From contig CM068373.1 in NCBI GenBank assembly GCA_034769895.1, forward strand, positions 281,323,879-281,387,878: a stretch of DNA of 64,000 nucleotides, given 5' to 3'. Below, piece by piece: positions 47,204 through 56,559 of this stretch. The stretch's first letter is position 1. Each line of letters opens with the position of its first letter. The notes below the pieces were generated by a model. The model was not told where the DNA came from. It did not search any database and saw only the letters and a list, made by a program, of their open reading frames with translations. Both the position numbers and the translations under genes were made by a program. The stretch is from Magicicada septendecula. Its lineage: Eukaryota; Arthropoda; Insecta; Hemiptera; Cicadidae.

Positions 47204-47204
47204 C
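46842..47204. repeat. 8 x 45-bp minisatellite
   Basis: Units starting AACTATGGACCACGGCC at 46842, 46887, 46932, 46977, 47022, 47067, 47112 and 47157, essentially identical. Because 45 is divisible by three, four frames stay open through it (such as 46749-47210), but these are artefacts. The unit resembles the 3' end of the 10.16-kb retroposon insert. Confidence 0.95.
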
Positions 47205-47448
47205 ATTTGATTTGCGTTTCGAAAAGCGTATTCATTTGGTGTTAATAGAATCCTACTCTCTGATCTGCGTGTGTATATCTGTTTTTCCCCGACTTTAATT
47301 TTTCCCTGAATCACTCTTACGTCCGGCCCGTTCTTAGTAGATTTTCTTTCCAATACAAAATCATTTCTACAACGTTAGTCGGTGGCTAAGTTGTAATCAA
47401 AAATCAAAGTTATAATTGTGATGAGTAATGTTATTAAACTCTAATATT
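47205..47448 (+). repeat. family Y, copy 4 right part, then unassigned
   Basis: CATTTGATTTGCGTTTCG through ATCCTACTCTCTGATC and TGTGTATATCTGTT continues family Y as at 43.87 kb; beyond about 47300 nothing is recognised. Confidence 0.7.
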
Positions 47449-48030
47449 GGTATGGTATGAATTTTTTTTTACGAGGGAGACTGTGGGAAACTAATGCTCG
47501 CCGCAGGAGGGTCCGCCTCATACAGTGTGTGGGACTTGCACCCACTAAAACCATAAACCCTGTTGTTCACGGCTTGGATCCACCTCGGGACTCAGCTTTC
47601 GCAGTACTTCAAGGTGGTGTTATTTGTACTTCGTCCTGTGGACGTTCATCGGTTTTAAACCTTCAGCGGGTATACGTTACCTGTTTTCTGCTATTCTGTC
47701 AGGGGCCCTAGCAAGAAAACGGCTTCCTTCTTTTGCCTAGTACCTTCCATATGTAAGCTGCTACCTGATCCTAGTGGTGTTCGCTCTGCAGCATTATTCC
47801 GATAATATTTTTGGGCGAGATCTGTCCCACTACATTTTTCAGGGTTTGCCTCTCATCTGTCCAGGCAGGTGAAAAACATGTGATTCACATCGTCTAATTA
47901 GTGTTTACAGAAAATGCAGTTTGGTTTGTCTACTTTAAACATCTTATATAGGTAAGCTCGGAACAGGCCGTGGCGAGTTAAAAGCTGCGTTATGAAATAA
48001 TTATTGTCGCCATTATGGTATGGTATGAAT
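47449..48030 (-). mobile_element. R1/Jockey-like retroposon, 554 bp, with 14-bp target duplication
   Basis: GGTATGGTATGAAT flanks the insert at 47449-47462 and 48017-48030. On the minus strand it ends in a poly-A (T8-T9 at 47463-47470) and its start encodes TQLLTRHGLFRAYLYK, then C-x2-C...DDVNHMFFTC, the zinc-binding C-terminus of R1/Jockey/I-type LINEs. It is a typical 5'-truncated insertion; one stop lies inside the Cys motif region. The clear duplication makes it fairly recent. Confidence 0.8.
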
Positions 48031-48034
48031 ACTA

Positions 48035-48258
48035 TGAATACCAGTATTAATAATGATATGAATAACGGTGAAGGCAAACTTCAATTCGCTCTTAATTCAG
48101 TGTGTGGAAGTTACGATTTAAAAATCTCCAAACAAAATACCAAGATAATATTGTGTACGGGGAAACGCTCAGCGTGGAAAAAAGTTATAATAGTAACTGC
48201 TGGAACGTTACAGCAAGTAGCTCGGTTGAAATATCTGTGTGAGTTATATGACTAGCAA
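48035..48258 (+). mobile_element. RTE-like LINE fragment (family 1)
   Basis: EGKLQFALNSVCGSYDLKIS, KQNTKIILCTGK and LQQVARLKYL match the stretch between RT box and the post-RT region (compare 39.7-39.9 kb reversed). Short and truncated on both sides. Confidence 0.75.
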
Positions 48259-49165
48259 GCTCGCTCAGCTAGAGAATTTGCTCACGGTGTAAACAAAACA
48301 TAATTATTATTATTAAAAACAATTATTATTAATAGTAATACATTTACTATTACATAAAGTTGACGCTTTGAGGGGAGGACACCTGGAACTGTGTGGCGCG
48401 CTTCGGAGAAGACATTCTTCAAGCGAAGAATAGCCTACGTAGATTTGAATAATACAATATAGAAGGCTAACAAGTCAGATGAGAGGCCTAGAGCTGAAGA
48501 ACAATAGGCCTAGCCCGCAGCAGTGCGTCAAACAGTTCCAGGTTAATGTCCTAGAAGTGGTACGGCAGGTGTTTTTTAGTGGGTCGGGTATAATATTGAA
48601 ACGCACAGACCTTGGAAGTGTGGACCCTTCCGAACATTTGTAGAGCAAATTTTGCACTTGCCCTCATAAAAAAATTACATAAAGTAAACTAATAAATTAT
48701 TAAATTATTAATAATTAATAATGTTCTCAAACCCTGTGCTTGTTTTCCCTTGTGACCCTTAAGCGACAACCTCTTGAACTTGTGTGGTCCTTTTTTGATG
48801 TTTCTTTCTCATTCTACTGTCTTCTACAGAGCAAACAAAATAAAACTTCATTTCGTAATAATTACAAATCATACACTACAGACAGTCTCAGAATGCTCTT
48901 CGACGTGCGCACTGACGCAGGAAGATAATGGCGAGAATATATTTTTTTTAGGTACATAATTTATATTTATATTTTAGCATTATTCTATCCTATCTTCGCG
49001 ATTCTGGTTATTGACTTCAGCGCGTATTTTAAGGTATTATACTACGTTAAAAACTTATAAAAATAAATAAAAATTGTAGTTTTAATAAGTTATAAAAATT
49101 GTACTTGCAACATATGCACATACGGCTTAGGAACCTAGACTCTGAGAAACTATAGAGGAGCTACC
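48259..49165. other. unassigned spacer
   Basis: 48360-48620 is GC-richer with phrases such as AGGGGAGGACACC and AGGCCTAGCCCGCAGC but no known family; the remainder is AT-rich. The frames at 48740-48959 look like chance. Confidence 0.35.
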
Positions 49166-49305
49166 TTGAAGCTTTTGAAATACAGAACTAGAGAATGCTG
49201 TGCATGTTAAGAAAACTCTGAACAGAAAAAATACCTAATGATGAGGTTTTGAATAAAGTGGATGAAGGAAGGATTCTGATTAAAGTCACAGCGGAAAGAA
49301 GGAGT
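49166..49305 (+). mobile_element. LINE fragment, family 6
   Basis: The plus strand reads FEIQN-RMLCMLRKL and EKIPNDEVLNKVDEGRILIK, matching the 'RMLKI.WT.K.TNEEVL..V.E.R.LI' region of RTE/CR1-like LINEs. Interrupted by the next element. Confidence 0.6.
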
Positions 49306-49835
49306 AGTCATCATCATCATCATCACTCAAAGGACTAGGCCTTACACCTGTTCCTGAACCAGTCTCGTCCTCGGTCTACCTACATCTCTCTTCCCAGTAC
49401 GGTGGTAACCTTAGGCAGCCGCAGGTAGACGGATATCAGGCGACATGCAGTTCAAGTGTTCACACCATCTCCTTCTTTGGTCTTCAATCTTCTGGTGCAA
49501 TGATACAATGTTTAAATCGCGTCTAGCATCATCGTTCTTTCTTCTATCCAAGAAAGAACAACCTTGCGTTCCTCTTAGAAATTTCATTTTGGCTGCTTGA
49601 ATCCTCTGCACGTCCCTTTTACCAAGAGTTCATGTTTCACTACCATACAGCAATGTGGGGGCTGCCACAGTTTAAAAATTGTATTCGGGTATCCTTTCGT
49701 GTTTTATTTTTCAGGTGCCTATGAATCGTTCCGTAGATGCGTATACATTTTGTTAGCTTATTATCCCAATCAATATCAGTTCCATATGGGATATTACAAC
49801 CCAGGTAATTAATATGACCAAAATGACTATAAGAA
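49306..49835 (-). mobile_element. RTE-like LINE 3' end (family 1b) with (TCA)n tail
   Basis: TCATCATCATCATCATCA at about 49308 is the tail; then the minus strand has the 3' UTR, RIQAAKMKFLRGTQGCSFL, RRDLNIVSLHQKIEDQRRRW and, further up, YLGCNIPYGTDIDWDN, KLTKCIRIYGTIHRHLKNKT. Same 3' UTR as 18029-18392. Frame breaks present. Confidence 0.9.
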
Positions 49836-50159
49836 GGAGTAGTGTGATTGGTAATCAATCTCCTACACCATTCCAACTGGTTCACCACCCTGATCGAGGG
49901 AATGATTGAGGAGCGTAGTAGGAGGTAAAGGCTCAGACAGGAGTACATAGATGATGAGATAAAAGGAGGAAGAGGTTGTGGTGTTTAAGAGTGTGTGTTT
50001 GAAAGGGAAGAGACGCACGTCCACCATGAAACGCTGTGTGTTGAGAAAATAAAGAGACTACATAAATGCATATAAAATTTCTTTTAAATTTAGGTTTACA
50101 TGCATACTACATTTCTTTTAGGTTTACAAATTTCTTTTGAAAAAACTAAGTTCGTGACA
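49836..50159. other. unassigned spacer
   Basis: No recognised content. Confidence 0.35.
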
Positions 50160-50545
50160 AACATCAAGACAATATAAAAAAAAATGAAAACCCGATACGA
50201 GCAAATCTATGGAACTAACAAATTCAAGTATCTTGGAGAAGTTCATTGAACACAATGTCTCAGAGAAATAAACCATTAAAACACGAGTTAATAAGATAAA
50301 AGTTGCTTGCTATTTAACCAAGAACACATATAAAAAGAAATTAATATCCATTAATGGCAAACGTAGGCATTATTTACCAGTAATTCGCCCGGAAGCACTT
50401 TATGCAGCTGAGTGTCTGACTCTGAACAAGAAAATGATGATGGAAGAACTGGAAGTCACAGAAAGGAAAATGTTAAGAAAAATAATGGGATCAATAAAAG
50501 ATGGAAAACAGTACAGAAGACGCCACAATAATGAGCTGTAGACGC
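50160..50545 (+). mobile_element. non-LTR retrotransposon fragment, family 3
   Basis: TNKFKYLGEV-like, then LPVIRPEALYAAECLTLNKK and VTERKMLRKIMGSIKDGKQY, RRHNNEL: the same region as VRPECLYASE in family 3 copies, but with better-preserved residues after it. 3' truncated, next to the gypsy remnant. Confidence 0.75.
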
Positions 50546-50751
50546 GTTTTCTTCTTATTGTGGTTGAAATCATTATTAAAGTATCTGTGTCTTGTATTAA
50601 GTTTACTCAATAGTCGTTTGTCTCATCTTTGTTGATTTATTATATTATCATTTTTCTTCTTTATCCATTCCCTTTATTATAGCCTTCTCTTACATAATTC
50701 TCTCTTTGGTGGTTTTCTCCTCTTCTCCTTCAAATGTCTGATTTTTAACAT
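50546..50751. other. junction between LINE fragment and gypsy remnant
   Basis: T-rich; on the minus strand a purine-rich stretch (GAAGGAGAAGAGGAGAAAACC) could be a polypurine tract of the gypsy element. Confidence 0.3.
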
Positions 50752-52077
50752 TTATTCTGGATGATATTTCTTTAATGATGCTTGGTTATAGACTCCTTTT
50801 GTTCTGTTGGTAATGGGGTCCATGCATTTTACAAATACTGCCACTGAATTCACAAGTCCAAATGGTAGCCTTTTAAATTGATAATTGCGCCCTTCAAATA
50901 TAAATGCCATATATTTTCGGCTATTGGGGTGCAATCCCACTTGCCAATACCCGCAAACGGTGTCCCAGGTACTAATGAAACGTGTACCGTAAAACTTATT
51001 TAGGATTTCTTCGATCTCTCCTGGTGATGTTCGATCATTTATTATAATTTTGTTTATTTCTCTGGCGTCTAAACATATTCTCACTTTGCCATTTTTCTTC
51101 GGTACTGCCGCTATAGGATTAGTATATGGGGAATAACTGTATTCGATAATGTCTTCTTCAATAAGTCGGTTAATCTCTGTTCTGACTACTTCTTTCTGAG
51201 AATAGGCAATAGGGTATGATTTCCTTTTAAAATCAGCTGGTTCTTTAAATTTAATTTCGCATTGGAAGTTTTTTATTTTGCCGGGTGTATCGGAAAATAC
51301 GTGTCGATATCGCTTATAAATTGTGATTAATTCTTCTACTTGATCGTTGGTTATTAGTCTATCACTTTTGGGTGTTTGGAACTTTCGGATATCTCCTAAT
51401 TTTTCTTCCCACAGGTCGTCTCTTTCATTTTCATAGTTAATCTCTTCTCTTGGTATCATATTCCTACAATTATTATTTTCTCTAACATAACAAATGATCC
51501 GGTCGTGAGGGGCTTCTTTGCTTCCAATTAACTCCGCCGTCCATTGCATATAATTTGAGCTCAGAGACACTTTCGCTCTGCTCATATCAATCACAGCTGC
51601 GTATTTTCTTAATACATCACAGCCTATTAACAAATTAAACGTTAAGCCACTGGCTACTAAAAAGATTATAGGAATTGTTTTACCTTGACTGGTGACTTCT
51701 AATTGGACCTGTTTCCTTATGGTTTTATTTTGTCGTCCTGTATCTCCGATTAACGTGATATTGTTTATTGGTAAGGTTGGTATTGTTTCCTTTTTTCCAT
51801 TTTGTATTTTGCTTAATTCCAGTTGATCAATCAGTGATACATTAGCTCCTGTGTCGATCATTATTCTCGTAGTTATGCCATTCACCTCGGCAGATATATA
51901 AGGGATCTCGCTGTTATTGTTATTAGTTTTCGTGGTTTCTTCCTCCATTAGATCTCCCCTAATATCCTTTAGATAATGGTTACGTATTATAGTAAATGTT
52001 TCGTTGTTTATCGTTTGTTGTCGTAGTTCGTCATACCCAATAAATCGGATCAGTGAGGGTTTCGTATAAGTTTTCAC
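50752..52077 (-). pseudogene. Ty3/gypsy protease and partial reverse transcriptase
   Basis: TRIMIDTGANVSLIDQ carries the retropepsin D-T-G site. Further on SYPIAYSQKEVVRTEINRLI, IIEYSYSPYTNPIAAVPKKN, GKVRICLDAREINKIIIN and GYWQVGLHPNSRKYMAFIFE, YQFKRLPFGLVN are RT blocks 1-4 of Ty3/gypsy. The remnant stops before the Y-x-D-D box. Confidence 0.9.
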
Positions 52078-53335
52078 TGCCGCTGTCCGTTTAAAGAGAT
52101 AACACTCTCTTCACCGCTCCTCTCTGTTGTGCTAGGCGTGTGATTCTCTCTTCCTTCGGGTCTATCTGTGTTGCTGTACCTTTGTTCGCTGTTATGATTT
52201 CGGCGGACATCTTCACTGCTGCGACTCTTTCGCGAGTCATAACCAGACTCTCTACCTCTGACATCTTGACTGGATCGATTGTAGTGTTCGTTAAAGTTAC
52301 GACGTCCCAGGTAGAAACGCCTCCCTCCATTTTCCTCTTCAGCTCGAACGTAGTTCGTTCTTCTAAAATTGCCTTGGTTCTGGTTATTACTATTATTCGG
52401 CCTGTACTGGTTATTATTGTTGTTCGGCCTGTATTGGTTGTTATTATTAGTTGGCCTGTACTGGTTTCCGCCGTTGTAATTTGGGCGATAATTGTTGTTG
52501 AAATGGTTATTGTTATTATTATTCGGCCTGTAGTTTGGGTTATCTCTGTTTCGCTGATAATTATTCCCATTATTAGCCGGTCTTGGATTCTGGTCGGCAT
52601 TGTTACGGTTTGGGTTGTTGTAATTGCCCCGATAATTGTTCCTGTTGCTGGTCTGGCCGTTTCGTTCGAAGTACGTGTCCGGTCTCTGGAGACTCCTTCG
52701 GTAATATCTCTCGTGTTGATAATTCTCCAGTAATGCGGACATAGTTTGTATAGTACGTATTTGTCCGTTGAGTCTCGCTCTGGCCACGCCCTCTTCAAAA
52801 TGGTATGCCAATTTGGTCACAAGGCACTCCCCCGGTATCTTAGGTTCAAGGTTCCTGGCCATGCACACTTTGCCCAGGAAGTATGCCGTGAGTGTTGTTC
52901 CTTTGTTGCGATCGTATTTCCCATTACAGATGTCGTCGCGCACGATATTCTGCGTCGACTCGGACCAATATTTTGCTTTGAAAAGTCGGCATAGTTTTGT
53001 ATCTCGTGTTTGGTGGCAGTCCACCAGTTGTCATGCACGTCCTTGAAGTAATCGTCCAACATACTCCTTATCGTTGTCCATCTGGTTTCACGGTTTCGTG
53101 CTTTATTCTCCTCGACCCTCTCAATGAATTCCATAGGATTTTTCTTATAAGTTTTGAAATTTATATTCTCCCGGTTGTCCACGTTTGATATTCCCGTCAT
53201 CTGGATCGGTTGACTCCGGAACAAGTTAATCTCCTCTCTGAAGTTGTTGAATTCTCGCCGCTGCACGTCGGCCATTTTTTCTTTGTCGCTGTGAACCTGG
53301 TCTCGAATCTTTTTTTGAATAATTAACTTTTATTG
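52074..53335 (-). pseudogene. Ty3/gypsy gag region
   Basis: Begins in a coiled-coil stretch (DVQRREFNNFREEINLFR), followed by the capsid part with FKTYKKNPMEFIERVEE, DDYFKDVHDNWWTATKHEI, AKYWSESTQNIVRDDI and LTAYFLGKVCMARNLEPKIP. This matches the gag of insect Ty3/gypsy elements (pattern 'P..FI..LE ... WW ... F...F...YW'). The C-terminus is a long Asn/Arg/Tyr-rich region (NNNQYRPNNNN-type repeats) in place of a zinc knuckle. gag and pol frames meet at about 52.07 kb, where such elements use frameshifting. Confidence 0.85.
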
Positions 53336-53714
53336 AGTTTTGTTTGTATTGTATTGTTAAGGAAGGTATTTGATTAATAAGTTTAGGTCGGTGTCAATTT
53401 ACAGCTTAGGGATTTAAATCATGTTGTTTGTCTCACTTTATACTTTCTTTTTCTATAATAATACTTTTATTTGCATATGTTAATCTATTCTAATTTATAT
53501 TATCTCCTTTTGGTGTTTAACCTGAATATGTTTTCTTCTTATCTGCACTGATTCCTTCTTCACTCTTAATAAGTTTCTTCTTGATGTTGTTGTCACTAGT
53601 TTCTTTCTCACTGTTTGATCTATTGGGTAATAAGGTATGTTGTCCCGTCGTTAGTCTTGTTTTATTTTCTTCAGTTGTACATTTACTGGTAATTCAATTA
53701 TTTATTTTATTCCC
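53336..53714. other. T-rich spacer between gypsy gag and solo LTR
   Basis: No gag N-terminus or LTR recognised here; ends in CTAT, the duplication of the solo LTR. Confidence 0.4.
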
Positions 53715-53718
53715 CTAT

Positions 53719-55047
53719 TGTGACGATTTAGTAAGCCTAAATTCCACAAAAAAAAATAAAAAAAATTTTATAATACTAATATTAGCTTTAATAAGGTAAT
53801 AAATGAACCCTTCTCCAAGCCTCAAACCGGTAGTAACCTGCCGATTTGCCAATGTAGCAGTTAATAAAATTAGATTTGAGAAACTAAATAAATCCGTAAC
53901 TACCCCTAGTCACATAAAAGAGTAATCAAAGTAAAGAGCGATGTCATTAAGTTGTAAGCGAATTAAAGGAAAATAATTAATAATAAGTGAGAACTACTTT
54001 TACGCTAAGAAGCTACCCGCGCGCGGACAGCCTCTTCACCCCTATAGTTAGCCAGTTCAGTTGTATCTCAGACTCCGCTGCTGATACAGCGTACAAAGTA
54101 TGTAGTCAATATAAAAACCTATAAACGAGGAGAAGCTTGTGTGAGATAGCCGGATGATGTAAAAATGTCGAAAATGACGTGAGTGTATGACAATGACATC
54201 TCTGTAACAAACTAACATCACCTAAATGTGATGTTAAACTTTTAACATGTAACTGTTAACCGTGAGTAATATGTGCGGTACAGCAATGTGAATACCAGTG
54301 AAAGTTACAACCCAAAACCTACTACAAGAATCTACAGACCCAACAGACGACTCATCTTTAGGAATGACAGCAGATTTCACCAAAACACGATAGCCAGAAG
54401 ATCTCCAAGACACCCTGCACAACCGATAGAAGCGCCGATTCGCCGACGATGTTACACACAGGTGACACGGAAGTTCAACTTCCGTGGTTCAGAACTTAAC
54501 TTAAAATAATACATGATAGACACTTAATTAACCAATGAAAGTAAAGTAAAACACGAAAGACTGACTTAATTACCATAGAATTGTAATGTCATGCTTAGTA
54601 ATAGTATGTGTTAAGTTTAAGGCTTTTATGAATATAACACGTTAAAGTTAAATAAGCCCATTCTTCAGATGGCACAAAATAAAGATTATAATTTTAATAT
54701 CATATACTGAAACAAACTACTCGGATCCGAGGGCAGTACAAGCTATGTTAACTCATTAATTACTCTAATTCTATTGTACAAGAGGTGCAAATGGTTTTAT
54801 TTTTAATATACTCATTACTAAATTTCTTAGCCGATTTTAAAACATTATGTAATAAAGAGATGTCATGGTCCAAAAAGGTGAGTGAATAAATCTACAAACC
54901 CCACTCAATACTCCTCAATTCACGGGATCCTATTTAACATTTGTTTACTTTCCCGTTATTTATGAGTTTGTTAAGATTATGGCAGCCTGTTTAATTGACC
55001 TGAGCCAATTAACCAGGTTCCTGATATTATAACGACGAGACGTTATA
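53719..55047 (-). repeat. solo LTR of the TGTRACGTC...CGTCACA family
   Basis: Plus-strand ends TGTGACGATTTA and GACGTTATA, with CTAT at 53715-53718 and 55048-55051 as the 4-bp target duplication. Homologous in order of phrases to 20151-21391 (start; AATTAATAATAAG; GGATCC near 54722; AATAAAGAGATGT near 54852; GGCAGCCTGTTTAATTGACC) and, reversed, to 2452-4014. More diverged than the 20-24 kb pair, so older or another subfamily. Confidence 0.75.
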
Positions 55048-55149
55048 CTATTTTGGCTTATAATACTTCCTTTATTCATGATTGTATGTTCAACTTTGTA
55101 GATAATTTTATTTGTAGTGGCTTTCAATTCATTTGTGATACGTTGGTGT

Positions 55150-55495
55150 TTGAATGTGTTATATGTACCATTACAACATGTTCAAAGGATGAATCCTGAC
55201 AGACTAACAGGGAAGCTTTTTAACTATTCCGAAAAGCTCAGAATGTCCAGTAAGTGGTTTAAAGATACAGAAAAAGACATAGAAGAAGTGCAGATTACTC
55301 AAGAAGACATTGAAGAATGCTTGTCGCTGAAAAGGAAATTAAAAAATGCCCAAGGTTTTTAGGAAAACCCCAAGAAGAAGAGAGGTTTTGTCCTGACAAA
55401 AGGAGGGAGAGACATCGATCAAGAATGAAGGAGATGTGAGAGAGGAAAAGAAGGGAGGAACCAGTTGAACCAAGTGTAGTTCACAGTGGCTCATA
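55150..55495 (+). mobile_element. non-LTR retrotransposon 3' end
   Basis: HVQRMNPDRLTGKLFNYSEK, SKWFKDTEKDIEEVQITQED and KRKLKNAQGF followed (after one stop) by EnPKKKRGF-like residues: the C-terminus after the 'GH..RMD..RL' motif, related to family 3. The open part is 55117-55362. Confidence 0.75.
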
Positions 55496-56125
55496 CGCAA
55501 AAGTAAAAATGTATGTAAAAACTCTAGCCGTAGTAAATATGTATGTGAGGAAATGAGGAAAGTGAGCACACAGAACGCGGGTCAGAGTTGTATATTACGC
55601 ATGCGAGTATCGTAAGTGTGTTTGTGTTTCGGCCATTATTTATTGTGATTGATAAGTGTCTTGCACCACACTGCTATAAATCAACGGAGACAATGAGATA
55701 CAGAGGCCTCGGACAGCGCCCAATTCATCAGCCCTTAATGTATACACGTACGGGGTAATGTTTGGCGTCAACTCAAGAATTCGATTTTAGTATCGAATTG
55801 AAAAAAATACGCAGACTTGTTTGCGATTAGTCTGCTCTCTCTCTCTCTCTCTCTCTCTTTTTTAGGGACATAGTTCATACACAACACAAAATTATTCTTA
55901 AATTGTTATGTGTCTTATATATTTTTATTTTTGTGTTACGACTAACGAGTTTGCTTCTCAATAGTCTGCTGTTGGAGTAATTTCCCTATTTCCTATTTGT
56001 ATCCTGTAATGTATTGTTTTATTGACGCTTCATTACCTATTATGTTACCCAAGTATCTGAACTTATTAATTGCATCAAATTAATTATCCTCTATACATTA
56101 ATTATATAGATTTTTCCCCTTTATA
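55496..56125. other. unassigned spacer with (CT)n
   Basis: A pure CT run at 55834-55858; otherwise nothing recognised. Confidence 0.5.
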
Positions 56126-56126
56126 A

Positions 56127-56166
56127 TGCACGCGCGCGCGCGCGCGCACACACACACACACACACA
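56127..56166. repeat. (CG)n joined to (CA)n
   Basis: CACGCGCGCGCGCGCGC then CACACACACA; alternating purine-pyrimidine DNA, able to take the Z form in principle. Confidence 0.95.
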
Positions 56167-56174
56167 GATTAATA

Positions 56175-56391
56175 TAATATCTTCAAATAATTACACTCCA
56201 AGTAGGTTTATTTTCACCTTACGTACGTTTCACAGAAATTATACTGTATCTTTAGAGGTTTGTTTGAATTGTAATTGGAATTACATTGGAATCACAATTG
56301 AAACAAACCACTAAAGATACAGTATAATTTCTGTGGAACGTACGTAAGGTAAAAATAAACCTACTTGCAGTGTATTTATTTGAAGATATTA
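56175..56391. mobile_element. palindromic foldback element (MITE-like)
   Basis: The left half (TAATATCTTCAAATAATTAC ... TTTGAATTGTAATTGG) is the near-perfect reverse complement of the right half (AATCACAATTGAAACAAACC ... ATTTGAAGATATTA), about 105 bases per arm with about ten mismatches and almost no loop. There is no ORF. It may be two inverted ends of a longer element. Confidence 0.85.
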
Positions 56392-56434
56392 CATAGGAGA
56401 CCTGCAGGAAAATCAACGAGTTACTTACAAAGGA

Positions 56435-56458
56435 ATATATATATATATATATTATTTA
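56435..56458. repeat. (TA)n microsatellite
   Basis: Lies at the 3' tail side of the minus-strand hammerhead-like motif at 56505-56540. Confidence 0.8.
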
Positions 56459-56504
56459 AAATTTATATTTATTTTACCTCAAGATGTTATTTTTCCCTTA
56501 TTTG

Positions 56505-56540
56505 GAACATGTTTCGAGAACTTCTGTGTCATCCTCAGCC
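56505..56540 (-). ncRNA. hammerhead-like core, weak, with TA-rich 3' tail
   Basis: On the minus strand CTGAGGA (56532-56538 reversed) and CGAAACATGTT (GAAAC 56511-56515 reversed). GAAAC-AU-GUU fits a minimal stem III, but stem II pairing is poor. The downstream sequence ends in (TA)n, like a small retroposon. Confidence 0.3.
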
Positions 56541-56559
56541 TTCGTGATCTTGCGTGTTG

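Larger units (their letters stand above)
50752..53335 (-). mobile_element. Ty3/gypsy gag-pol remnant
   Basis: The minus strand carries gag (about 52.07-53.33 kb) and the first part of pol (50752-52077: protease and half of RT). RNase H, integrase and the 3' LTR are not present on the left side, and no LTR of its own was found; the LTR at 53719-55047 is a separate solo insertion because it has its own target duplication. The remnant has lost its ends and carries a small number of breaks besides, so it is a fossil. The pol ORF is open over 441 codons, so decay is moderate. Confidence 0.9.

Noticed and set aside
52091-52798. 235-codon minus frame and 197-codon plus frame over the gypsy gag
   Set aside because: Low-complexity shadows of the Asn/Arg-rich gag tail in other frames; the 52074-53335 gag reading has the family motifs.
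53719-55047. LTR next to the gypsy gag taken as its 5' LTR
   Set aside because: It has its own CTAT duplication on both sides, so it is a separate solo insertion.
56126-56170. CG-rich run as a CpG-island promoter
   Set aside because: Only a short CG dinucleotide repeat joined to CA repeat, with AT-rich flanks.
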